Shown: one piece after another, positions 34,223 to 42,122 of the stretch
Layout of the letters: each line of letters begins with the position of its first letter
Numbering within the stretch: the stretch's first letter is position 1
From: Ruminococcaceae bacterium YRB3002
GTDB lineage: Bacteria > Bacillota > Clostridia > Saccharofermentanales > Saccharofermentanaceae
Assembly: GCA_900099715.1 (NCBI GenBank)
Contig: FMTG01000007.1
Coordinates: 26,680-90,679, forward strand
Direction of reading: 5' to 3'
Length of the DNA: 64,000 nt
Notes under the pieces: generated by a model
Databases searched by the model: none
Told to the model about the DNA's origin: nothing
Seen by the model: the letters and a program-made list of their open reading frames with translations, nothing else
Translations under genes and position numbers: made by a program

Positions 34223-34801
34223 ATGTCTGCCGGAAATAAAATAAATGCTATGGATGCATTACTTGTAATCATTGCAGTTTCCTGTATTTGCTGGAATATA
34301 TTTATCTTCAGTCCGGACTTGTTCCATCTGGTTATTCAAAAAGAATTATGGTTTAATTGTGTGGCCAGTTCCATGATGTGGATAGTTCCAATAGCAATAT
34401 CAGTCTATAGATACAATGTTGTGTTTACGGATCCTGTGTTTGATAGTTGGTATGGTTCGTATATTGTGATATCATATGCTTTTCAGCTTTTCCGCTGGTA
34501 TAGAAATTATGAAATCTATTTTTATGTGATGGTCCTGTTGGTAGGGATGAGCATTTTCCTTTTGTGCGTTTATGCATTTGATAGAGCAATAACAGTCATT
34601 ATGGTGATTGTTGTTTATGGTTCCGGCATATATATACTAAACATTTTAATGAATAATGATTACAATTATCTGAAAGGGACTGCACAAAGCGAAATAGTAG
34701 TTCCGCACATTATAATCGTTGCCGCTGTGACAGTGTCAAATGTAATTGCAATAGTTACGACGATTAAAAGCAAATATGCGAAGACTGATAAATCAACATG
34801 A
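34223..34801 (+). CDS. Membrane protein of unknown function, last island gene
   Basis: The 192-residue protein is taken from ATG 34223 after GTGAGGAA; an ORF extension to 34184 overlaps the previous gene. It has about six hydrophobic helices and few charged residues. No family is recognised. It is very AT-rich (many ATA, ATT and TTT codons), like the rest of the island. It ends 105 bases before a truncated oxidoreductase fragment, so it marks the right end of the single-direction run. A role in a membrane complex with the preceding protein is inferred only from position. Confidence 0.6.
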   Translation: MSAGNKINAMDALLVIIAVSCICWNIFIFSPDLFHLVIQKELWFNCVASSMMWIVPIAISVYRYNVVFTDPVFDSWYGSYIVISYAFQLFRWYRNYEIYFYVMVLLVGMSIFLLCVYAFDRAITVIMVIVVYGSGIYILNILMNNDYNYLKGTAQSEIVVPHIIIVAAVTVSNVIAIVTTIKSKYAKTDKST

Positions 34802-34905
34802 TAGTTTTGAATTTAGAAGCATAGTGTCAACCATCGCCTCTTAATGGTAATATTGTAAATGCAAGTGATAGAACTACACTGCCTTTTCGCTGGAGGATAC
34901 ATACT

Positions 34906-35082
34906 ATGGATATAGTGCAGAATAAAAAGATCAATTGTGTTTTGATTGGTGGTGGTGTTATCGCTTCAAGTTATTATCATGCGTTGAAAACATCCGATCT
35001 GTTTTGCTTAAAAGCGTTGTGTGACCGGAATGAGAATTGTTATTCCAGGGTTCTTTACAAAGATGTTCCGTTTTATGGGTAA
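34906..35082 (+). pseudogene. Truncated Gfo/Idh/MocA-type oxidoreductase, N-terminal fragment
   Basis: After a CTGGAGG site, a 58-residue reading frame gives INCVLIGGGVIASSYYHAL, a Rossmann dinucleotide-binding start, and later LKALCDRNE and DVPFYG. This matches the first quarter of Gfo/Idh/MocA oxidoreductases (about 330 residues). It stops at 35082 and nothing downstream continues the fold before the next gene at 35156. It is a deletion remnant at the edge of the AT-rich island. Confidence 0.65.
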
Positions 35083-35155
35083 AAGGTCTGCGCAGGACTA
35101 ACTGATCTCTCACTGCTTGAGTACCACCAATTCGCATTTTAGTCAGGAGGCATTT

Positions 35156-37540
35156 ATGAATAAGCTTGTATACCTGTTCGAGCTCGATTCCGTCCGCAAG
35201 ACGGACAAAGAGATATGGGAAGGGCAGAAGGCCCTCTGCGAGGAACTCAGAGGCAACGGGAATACCGTTGTTCTAACGTTCAATCAGCTCGTTGATTCGA
35301 GGGCTTTCTTCTGCCTGCTGGCGGATGAGGAATATGCCCGCGATCTTGTGCATCTGTTCGAGATCGGAGTCATCCGTATATCCCAGTTTGGAGATAACAG
35401 GACGATCTCACAGTATCTCCTAAACTCTCTCTCGCAGGACCGAGAATTCATATACTCGGGGTGGCCGCTTAAATCCACGCAGAAAAGACTGATCGCTCTG
35501 ATCAGGCGCAGTCTGACATACTCGGATCTTACGGAGATATCGGATTACGTTAACGGGGTTTACAGCAAGGAAGAGCTTCTGGACCTGTTTGTTGAGGTGA
35601 AGGACGGAAAGGAAGTTCGTCCTGAAATGAAGAACTACCATGAGTGCAGATTCATTCTCTGGAAGATGTACAACCTTCTGAAGACAGTCCTGCGATTGAG
35701 CTTCATACACACGATCTATATTGATCCAAGAAAGGGTGACACCCAGGACAGGGCCATGAATCTTCCGAAGTTTCTTCACAATGCGCTGTCACTTAAGTCC
35801 TCCGGTGGGAACACCCTGTGGGACAAGGCTGTTGCCGTACTGAATGATCTTGACGATGCTGTGTTCTGCTTTGAAGAATCGAGTGGCTCTGCCGACCGTT
35901 CTGTTTATTACCATGCGATCAGGAGCAAGTACGATCAGGCGGCTGCAGAAGATGAGAATACTGATAAAGAGCCTTACCAGTATGCGGAGGCGATCGTTGA
36001 TCTGTGTTACAACTACCAGCTGGAGTACAGTATCTGCAATTCTTCTAAGCACTACAATATCAATGAGTTTTTGGCAGCGGATGAGCCGGAGAGCTGGGTT
36101 ACATTCCGTGAGGATTTTCGCGCGAGGCTGAAACAGACATGGGATATGGGGGACATTGACAGACGTTATCTTCTTGACGAGACTAATCTGTTCCTGGAGT
36201 ATGGTGAGGAGAAGTGGGCCGAGGTCGAGAAAATCGCCGGGCGTCTGTATATTCCGATCTTTGAGGGGGCGGTCGATAAAACGGTTGACAGAATAAGAAA
36301 AGACCTGAAGAGGGAGCTTAAAAAGGTCACAAAACTCATGTCGGAGACCGTGAGACTGCTCGACTATATGAATGCCAAAAAGGAAGCGGAGCCCACGGAC
36401 AAAGAGGAGAAATTTGTTTACAGATATGAGCACGAGCTCCGTTCCCAGAGCCGTAAGCATAAGACCAGGATAGAGGCAAGTATCGGAAAGAATCTTCTGC
36501 TTACACTGCCCAGTATCGCCGTGGCCTGCGGACTGGAATTTGCGATGCAGTATCTGCAGGCTTTTACCGAGAGATTTATACCGTGGAACTTCTTCACGGA
36601 GACGCTGATCTTCCTGGTTGTTACCGAGTTCATAACATGGGCTTTGTCCAAGTTCATTCCCGGATTTCTGTCGCTGTCTGACGCGGTAGGTAATGTCCGT
36701 AAGCTGATCAGGGATTTCGCGATCACATGGGCTCATAATGTGGACACATACAGGAACACCTGCAAAGTTAATACGTCGATGACTGAGCGTTACAATCAAG
36801 GATCCCACATTGACTACATATTGACCGAACCGATCAAGAAGTACATAAGACTTCAGAAAGACCGCCCGGAGCTTTTTGTTAACCCCAAGGAGATCATGAA
36901 AGTCGAGACAGTAACAAATAAGAATCCGAACAGTCGCGATGCCATAAAGAATATGCTCAGAATGGAGGAAATATACGGGTATCACTTCGGGGTGATCTAC
37001 AGGAGCGAATACAATACCTGGGTCGTCGATCCGATAATAAATAAACCCAAAAACGAGAAGAAAACAAGCCCATACTATACATATGAGAGAGCAATACCTA
37101 CAGGCGGTGACGGGACCATTGCAGTTACGGTTCACGACGGTAAACTTGTCCTTCTCGATCAGTTCAGGCATGCACCCCGCAAGATGCAGTATGCATTCCC
37201 CAGGGGATACAATGAGAACAAGCTCATGCCTCTGGATAATCTCGCGAAAGAAGTGGATGAAGAGATAGGCGCAGAATCCGTGGTCAAGCCTGTATATCTC
37301 GGCAAGATCAATCCTGACAGCGGGCTGACATCAGGCAGTGCTAATGTGTATCTTGTGAACGTTGATAAAGTTGTTCCCACAAGTGATGAGGGAATCGTTG
37401 ACACAATAGAGATAACTGAACAGAAGTTTGAGGAGATGATCGCAAAGAAGAGAGACAGCGGTGATGGTGACTCTCATTTTGATGACGGATATACGCTTGC
37501 TGCGTATGCGTTGTATAAGGAGTATGCGGCGCGCGTATAA
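35156..37540 (+). CDS. Large protein with C-terminal Nudix-like domain and central membrane helices
   Basis: The 794-residue product starts at ATG 35156 after AGGAGG. Its N-terminal 200 residues (NKLVYLFELDSVRKTDKEIW opening, then LTFNQLVDSRAFF) are an alpha/beta domain I do not recognise. A helical region follows to about 440. Two hydrophobic helices lie near 448-470 and 480-505. The C-terminal 150 residues are Nudix-like, similar to ADP-ribose pyrophosphatases (GTIAVTVHDGKLVLLDQFRH). The Nudix box reads GYNENKLMPLDNLAKEVDEEIGA in two parts: GYNENK and LAKEVDEEIG. The first glutamate of the consensus is missing, but the EVxEExG metal core is present. It may cleave or sense an ADP-ribose-type nucleotide. 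It converges on the RyR/CARF-like gene. Confidence 0.6.
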   Translation: MNKLVYLFELDSVRKTDKEIWEGQKALCEELRGNGNTVVLTFNQLVDSRAFFCLLADEEYARDLVHLFEIGVIRISQFGDNRTISQYLLNSLSQDREFIYSGWPLKSTQKRLIALIRRSLTYSDLTEISDYVNGVYSKEELLDLFVEVKDGKEVRPEMKNYHECRFILWKMYNLLKTVLRLSFIHTIYIDPRKGDTQDRAMNLPKFLHNALSLKSSGGNTLWDKAVAVLNDLDDAVFCFEESSGSADRSVYYHAIRSKYDQAAAEDENTDKEPYQYAEAIVDLCYNYQLEYSICNSSKHYNINEFLAADEPESWVTFREDFRARLKQTWDMGDIDRRYLLDETNLFLEYGEEKWAEVEKIAGRLYIPIFEGAVDKTVDRIRKDLKRELKKVTKLMSETVRLLDYMNAKKEAEPTDKEEKFVYRYEHELRSQSRKHKTRIEASIGKNLLLTLPSIAVACGLEFAMQYLQAFTERFIPWNFFTETLIFLVVTEFITWALSKFIPGFLSLSDAVGNVRKLIRDFAITWAHNVDTYRNTCKVNTSMTERYNQGSHIDYILTEPIKKYIRLQKDRPELFVNPKEIMKVETVTNKNPNSRDAIKNMLRMEEIYGYHFGVIYRSEYNTWVVDPIINKPKNEKKTSPYYTYERAIPTGGDGTIAVTVHDGKLVLLDQFRHAPRKMQYAFPRGYNENKLMPLDNLAKEVDEEIGAESVVKPVYLGKINPDSGLTSGSANVYLVNVDKVVPTSDEGIVDTIEITEQKFEEMIAKKRDSGDGDSHFDDGYTLAAYALYKEYAARV

Positions 37541-37593
37541 ATGTCCCACAAAGCGGACTTTGGAGAGAGTAGAATACTTCATATGCAGGCATA

Positions 37594-37609
37594 TCCGGCA
37601 CGTGCCGGA
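37594..37609. repeat. Perfect 16-bp palindrome between convergent genes
   Basis: TCCGGCACGTGCCGGA reads the same on both strands. It lies in the 171-base gap between the Nudix and RyR/CARF-like genes. No T tract follows on either side, so a protein-binding site or weak bidirectional terminator are both possible. Confidence 0.5.
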
Positions 37610-37711
37610 AGGGATTATGATGGGGGAATGACGATGAGTGATGATAATGGCAATAATAGCAATAATAATAAACTGCCTTGTTTCTTAAGCAACTCTAGAA
37701 TGTGATATATT

Positions 37712-40426
37712 TTACTCCCCAATAATCTCCACCAGTCTCTCTCCGATCTTCTCCAGTTCTTTCCTTGTTGAGATGGTGATGATGTCCATCTGGTTGCCGC
37801 GGGAGACGAACTGGCCGTAGGAGGGGGTGGTTGTGTCGGTGACTAGGATCAGGATTTTCGCGTAGTTGATGCCGAAATGGTCGCCGAGGCTGTCCAGGGT
37901 GAGGTAGATGCCCTCGTCGACGGATGCGATGGATTTGCACTCGATAAGGATGGAGCGGTAGCCCTTGGTGAGGACCAGGTCCAGCTCGTTGGTGACATCG
38001 TCGAACTCCCAGTTGAAGCGGTAGCCCGTCTGCACGTCGTCGAACAGGCATGTCTTGCAGGCCTCGAAGAAGCAGTAGATCTCCAGGATCATGCCCGATG
38101 CCACGAACATGTCCTTGACCGTCTGGTTGGTGATGGTAGCACTCATGGCGTTTTTGGCGCGGTCGATGTACAGATTCTCCAGATAGCCCCTGTCCGACAG
38201 GGCATTGAGCATCTTGAAGATGACGCGCCGTTCTGCACTGTCGGTGGTGCCGAGACTGACGTTTTTGAGCCTGAGGTTATCGCGGCCGCCAGTCCTGATG
38301 ATTATGGATACTTTGTTCCAGGCTCTGGCGCAGAGGGCCAGGTCGCGCTCCTCGATGGCGTCGCCGTTGTAGATCTCCCAGAACTTGGTGTAGGTCTTCT
38401 CGAAATTGGGATAATTGAATTCCTTATCGTGGGCGTTCATGAGGGCGAACATGTCCTCCACCTGGATGAAGGATGTGATGTCGATGTAGTTCAGATAATC
38501 GCAGCCGACACAGTTGGTGAATGCCCTGTTGTAGCTGTCGAATTCGAAGTACGGCAGGACCTCGGAGATGGCCGCAACCGCCTTGCCGTTGATCATTCCC
38601 GAATCCGTGAGGAGTTCTGTGCCGTCGTAGTAGCTGGCGCCGGTTCTGGTGACGATCGTCTGGAGAGTCTGGATCAGCTTGGAGCGTTCGATGCGCCTGA
38701 TGCTGTGTGAAGTGATATGCCCGTGGATCCTCGCGGAATCAAGTGTGGACTGGATCTTCGTGGCGATCTCTCCGGGGAGGTCATCGTCGATGACGGCAAT
38801 TACATCGATGGCGCACTCGTTGCCGCGGTAGTCGAAGTAACTGCTGATGGCCTTGAGCTTGGATGCCAGGATGTCCATGTTGGAACGGCTGTCCGGCAGC
38901 AGCAGGTATGTGATCCTGCCTGCATAGAGAGCGGTGGCGGAAGCCACGCATTTGAAGTAGTCGATATTATTGGCCTGTGTGCTGATGAGCCTGCCAAGAG
39001 ACATGCAGATGTGGGACTGTACCGGGGCCGTTATTATGAACGGGATGCTGCGGATGAGCTCGTAATCGTAGAGCTTATAGTCCCTGTACTGATTGGCCTC
39101 AATGACGGGGTACAGGATCTCCGAGATGCTGTTTACCAGTGGCTCGAGCTTGGGCGCGCACTGAAGCAGCATTTTCTTGTAGGTCTCGAACTGAGCCGAG
39201 TAGGGAAGGCTCGAGTCCATGATGTTCTTGATCGCGAATGTAAACCTGTCGCCCAGCATGACAGCCCTCGGTCCGATGGTGCTGCAGCGGGTCTGGAGTT
39301 TATCTGTCAGCTCATTCAGAACGCTCTGGTCCTTGAGGACTTTCTTCGCCTTTTTGTTCATGGCGCGGTGCATGAGGATCGAGACCTGATCAAGCTCATC
39401 CAGCGCCTTGATATTAGTGGTCTTATCCCACTTGATATGGTCTGCAAACGGACCGTCCTTGAGGAGTGTCTCGCTGTCGCATCTGACGATGCCAACGTGC
39501 TTTCTGAGTCTGCCTTTTTTGTCTTTGATCTTGTATGAGCATCTCTCGACACAGCCGTCGTAATCTATATTGCCGTCTTCGTCAGTGAGCCCCGTGACTC
39601 CTGATGTTACTTTCTCCATGACCCATCTTCTGTGCTCGTAAACTGCCATCCTGACCAGGTGTTTTGCCACGGCCGATTCGGGCTTGGCATCCGCCACCCT
39701 GATGAGGCGGTCCATCCTGGCGGCCGATCTGAACAGGTCAGCGTTGTTCATGACGCCTATGCTTCTCAGTTTGTACGGGATGGAGAGAACAAACGATACC
39801 GAAGAATTGTAGTAGTAGGGCTCGTTGAAGCGCTCCCTTGTGTAATTCATATCGCGGTTGCCGTCATCCTCCCAGATGAGGTGCGTATTGAACGCCATCC
39901 TCTCCAGCGCATTCGTGGCCTCCTCCGCGATGGCATCGTAGTGCATCAGGTCGTTCTTGCCTCTGAACAGATAGCTCAGCCTGTCCTCCTTCGCGAAAGC
40001 AGCGATGCAGTTAACCCTGGAACTCTTCACGAGGTTCGTGGCTGTCTGTTCGTTATAGTCACCAGCCTCCGTGGCGACGATCATATACCGTCTCCTGGGG
40101 TTAGGCTGGTTCTGATCGGAGAGACTCGTGATCGGATAGAAGTTGATGATACCATATTTGTCGTCCTGCTCTCCGTTGATAGCAATAAAATCGCCAAGCG
40201 CAGGCCGCTCTTTAAGATACGCGTTCTTTGTCGAAGATCTTCTGATGTACCAGCTGATGGTAAGCCGCTTGTCCGGCACCTGCCCGAGCTGCAGCACCAG
40301 ATCCGCGAATGCCGCGGCCCAATCAGTATCACCGACTATCGTGATGTCCCAGTCGTTCTCCGCCTCGGGGATCCAGTTGAAGATTGGATGCAGATATAAG
40401 AAAAGCTGTGTCGTCTTTATATTCAT
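37712..40426 (-). CDS. Multidomain effector-like protein: Rossmann (RCK-like), RyR, CARF-like and Card1-type nuclease
   Basis: The 904-residue product opens with a Rossmann-like domain (ITIVGDTDWAAAFADLVLQ, about 27-200). Near 250-350 is a RyR-type domain (VYEHRRWVMEKVTSGV). A region at about 500-660 resembles a CARF fold (YLLLPDSRSN, IDVIAVIDDD, then TGASYYDGTELL). The last 110 residues match the DUF1887/Card1 nuclease: ILEIYCFFEAC, a lone ELDLVL and ILIECKS, that is the PD-(D/E)XK core near 812-833. In type III CRISPR systems Card1 is switched on by cyclic oligoadenylate and cuts nucleic acids. No CRISPR array or cas gene is in the window. The whole looks like a ligand-sensing nuclease. Its promoter suggests a leaderless mRNA. 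Confidence 0.7.
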   Translation of the reverse strand: MNIKTTQLFLYLHPIFNWIPEAENDWDITIVGDTDWAAAFADLVLQLGQVPDKRLTISWYIRRSSTKNAYLKERPALGDFIAINGEQDDKYGIINFYPITSLSDQNQPNPRRRYMIVATEAGDYNEQTATNLVKSSRVNCIAAFAKEDRLSYLFRGKNDLMHYDAIAEEATNALERMAFNTHLIWEDDGNRDMNYTRERFNEPYYYNSSVSFVLSIPYKLRSIGVMNNADLFRSAARMDRLIRVADAKPESAVAKHLVRMAVYEHRRWVMEKVTSGVTGLTDEDGNIDYDGCVERCSYKIKDKKGRLRKHVGIVRCDSETLLKDGPFADHIKWDKTTNIKALDELDQVSILMHRAMNKKAKKVLKDQSVLNELTDKLQTRCSTIGPRAVMLGDRFTFAIKNIMDSSLPYSAQFETYKKMLLQCAPKLEPLVNSISEILYPVIEANQYRDYKLYDYELIRSIPFIITAPVQSHICMSLGRLISTQANNIDYFKCVASATALYAGRITYLLLPDSRSNMDILASKLKAISSYFDYRGNECAIDVIAVIDDDLPGEIATKIQSTLDSARIHGHITSHSIRRIERSKLIQTLQTIVTRTGASYYDGTELLTDSGMINGKAVAAISEVLPYFEFDSYNRAFTNCVGCDYLNYIDITSFIQVEDMFALMNAHDKEFNYPNFEKTYTKFWEIYNGDAIEERDLALCARAWNKVSIIIRTGGRDNLRLKNVSLGTTDSAERRVIFKMLNALSDRGYLENLYIDRAKNAMSATITNQTVKDMFVASGMILEIYCFFEACKTCLFDDVQTGYRFNWEFDDVTNELDLVLTKGYRSILIECKSIASVDEGIYLTLDSLGDHFGINYAKILILVTDTTTPSYGQFVSRGNQMDIITISTRKELEKIGERLVEIIGE

Positions 40427-40432
40427 GCGCCC

Positions 40433-40438
40433 ATTATA
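40433..40438 (-). promoter_or_regulatory. TATAAT box of the RyR/CARF-like gene, leaderless transcript likely
   Basis: On the minus strand a perfect TATAAT ends 6 bases before the ATG at 40426, and there is no ribosome binding site. Transcription would start at or beside the start codon. A clear -35 hexamer is not seen. Confidence 0.55.
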
Positions 40439-40486
40439 CCAAAATCTGAAGTGAGGAAGAACAATTGCTTAATTTCACAGAAGGGT

Positions 40487-40558
40487 GAGAGACCAACGCG
40501 AACGGACTTACCGCAGGAGCGAAGCGACGAGGACTGAAGTGAGCGTTTTTGGTCTCTC
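40487..40558. repeat. Family B repeat inside a GAGAGACCAA hairpin
   Basis: GAGAGACCAA (40487-40496) pairs with TTGGTCTCTC (40549-40558) around a minus-strand family B copy (40498-40544). The element fills the space between two divergent genes and abuts the TATAAT of the right-hand one. Confidence 0.7.
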
Positions 40559-40565
40559 GCCAGTG

Positions 40566-40571
40566 GTATAA
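40566..40571 (+). promoter_or_regulatory. TATAAT box of the amidohydrolase operon, leaderless transcript likely
   Basis: A perfect TATAAT ends 7 bases before ATG 40579; no ribosome binding site lies between. This mirrors the divergent gene at 40426. No good -35 is visible. Confidence 0.55.
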
Positions 40572-40578
40572 TACGGAT

Positions 40579-41259
40579 ATGAGCATACATAAAGATTACG
40601 TATCATCTCAAGACAGGTATCTGGAGTTCTTTTGCGATAAGGCAAAGAGGGCTCCGTTTGTGCTGCTGCCCGGACGGTCGGGTGGTGACAGCTGGCGCGT
40701 GATGATCTCCGCGCCCCACAGCGTTGAGCAGATGAGAAACGGCAGTATCAAATTCGGCGAGTATGACACGGGCGTTCTGGCCCGCCTTCTTTACGATGAG
40801 CTGGGCTGCCCTGTGATATATAAGACCTGCAACTGCAACGACGACGCCAATTACGATGAGGTCTGCGGATATAAGGAAACGCTGAAGCGGTTCATCACAG
40901 AGAAGGGCGGCGGCATACGCTATCTGATCGACCTGCACGAGATGCACCCGAGGAGGGAGAACCTGTACGATCTCGGGACGGGAAACGGCAGGAACATCGA
41001 GGCCGGTCCGGAAATCCTGGATGTGGTGAAGGGAGAACTTGAGGTACGCGGATTTGAGCATATTGCCGTCGATGACATTTTCGATGCGGGGTACCGGTAC
41101 ACCGTGTCGGCGTTTACCGCGCGGGAGTGCGGGATCAGCTGCCTGCAGGTGGAGATCAATTCGAGGCTCCTGTGCAGGGAGTACGATGAATACTGTTTCG
41201 AGACGGTTTATCTGGCGCTGCGTGATGCGGCTATTCATTTGAATGGAGGAAATAAATGA
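40579..41259 (+). CDS. N-formylglutamate amidohydrolase-like metallohydrolase
   Basis: The 226-residue product is taken from ATG 40579, next to a TATAAT box; an upstream ORF start at 40549 lies inside the repeat. It carries VMISAPHSVEQMR near 41-53 with the metal-binding histidine of the family, EYDTG near 62, YLIDLHEMH near 113 (second metal cluster) and a terminal LQVEINSRLL. N-formylglutamate amidohydrolases belong to the zinc carboxypeptidase-like group and cleave an amide bond at glutamate or related acyl-amino acids. Histidine utilisation genes are absent. It overlaps by 4 bases a RimK-type ligase that makes glutamate-type amide bonds, so it may remove what the ligases add. Confidence 0.75.
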   Translation: MSIHKDYVSSQDRYLEFFCDKAKRAPFVLLPGRSGGDSWRVMISAPHSVEQMRNGSIKFGEYDTGVLARLLYDELGCPVIYKTCNCNDDANYDEVCGYKETLKRFITEKGGGIRYLIDLHEMHPRRENLYDLGTGNGRNIEAGPEILDVVKGELEVRGFEHIAVDDIFDAGYRYTVSAFTARECGISCLQVEINSRLLCREYDEYCFETVYLALRDAAIHLNGGNK

Positions 41260-42122
41260 CAGGACTTCTTGTGGTCAACAGCTTTTACGGCGGCTCGAAA
41301 ATGGCCGACATAGTGCAATACCTCACCCGAAGCGCATCCCGCCACGGCATAACACTTATCGACTGCGGTTCCGCAGAACTGATGCATAACTACGGTGAGC
41401 TGATGCCGCTGAAGGGGGCTTACGATTTTGTGCTCTTCTGGGACAAGGATGTGGTGCTGGCAAGGATGATCGAGGACGTGGGGATACGTGTCTTTAACTG
41501 TGCCAGGGCGATAGAGGAGTGCGACAACAAGGCACTGACGTATATTAAGCTCCGCAATGCGGGTGTGAGGATGCCGGAGACGGTGGTGGCGCCGCTGACT
41601 TTCGAGGGGGTCGGATATAACGATATGGACTTCCTGCTGGATGCGGGAGTGAAGCTGGGATTCCCGATGGTGATCAAGGAGCTGTATGGCTCATTCGGGC
41701 AGCAGGTGTACCTGGCGCATGATGCCAACGAGGCCGGTGAGATCGTCGCGGGACTCGGGCATAAGGGTTTTCTTATGCAGAAGTTTATTGAGTCTGCGGC
41801 TGGCCGCGATGTGAGAGTCAACGTTGTAGGTAATAAGGTGGTGTCCGCCATGATGCGCATCAACGAGAACGACTTCAGATCCAACATCTCCGGCGGCGGA
41901 CACGCGGAGAAGCTTGAAGTGACTGATGAGATCGCGGATCTGGCGGTGAGGGCATGTGATGCTTTGCGGCTTGATTTCGCGGGGGTGGATGTGCTGCTGT
42001 CTGACAAGGGACCCATGGTATGCGAGGTGAATTCGAACCTGCATTTCAAGAGTTCCATCGACTGCACAGGCGTTGACGTCAGTGACCACATCATGAAGTA
42101 CATAGGGGAGATGTGCGGATGA
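41256..42122 (+). CDS. RimK-type ATP-grasp ligase, first of a pair
   Basis: The 288-residue protein starts at ATG 41256 after GGAGG. It has the RimK layout: an N-terminal alpha/beta part, then a signature with CDNKALTYIKL, FPMVIKELYGSFGQQV (ATP-grasp lysine and glycine-rich loop), LMQKFIESAAGRDVRV, and metal ligands FAGVDVLL and CEVNSNLHF near the end. RimK enzymes join glutamate or other amino acids to a peptide or small-molecule carboxylate using ATP. The asparagine of NSN and glutamate of CEV are present, so it should be active. It overlaps both neighbours by 4 bases. Its acceptor is unknown. Confidence 0.85.
   Translation: MTGLLVVNSFYGGSKMADIVQYLTRSASRHGITLIDCGSAELMHNYGELMPLKGAYDFVLFWDKDVVLARMIEDVGIRVFNCARAIEECDNKALTYIKLRNAGVRMPETVVAPLTFEGVGYNDMDFLLDAGVKLGFPMVIKELYGSFGQQVYLAHDANEAGEIVAGLGHKGFLMQKFIESAAGRDVRVNVVGNKVVSAMMRINENDFRSNISGGGHAEKLEVTDEIADLAVRACDALRLDFAGVDVLLSDKGPMVCEVNSNLHFKSSIDCTGVDVSDHIMKYIGEMCG

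Noticed and set aside
35789..37171. 460-residue antisense open frame
   Set aside because: It is opposite the Nudix-type gene, with no ribosome binding site and no recognisable domain.
37628..37705. 25-residue frame (MTMSDDNGNN start) after GGGGG
   Set aside because: An asparagine-rich, unsupported short frame in a convergent gap; too little evidence.
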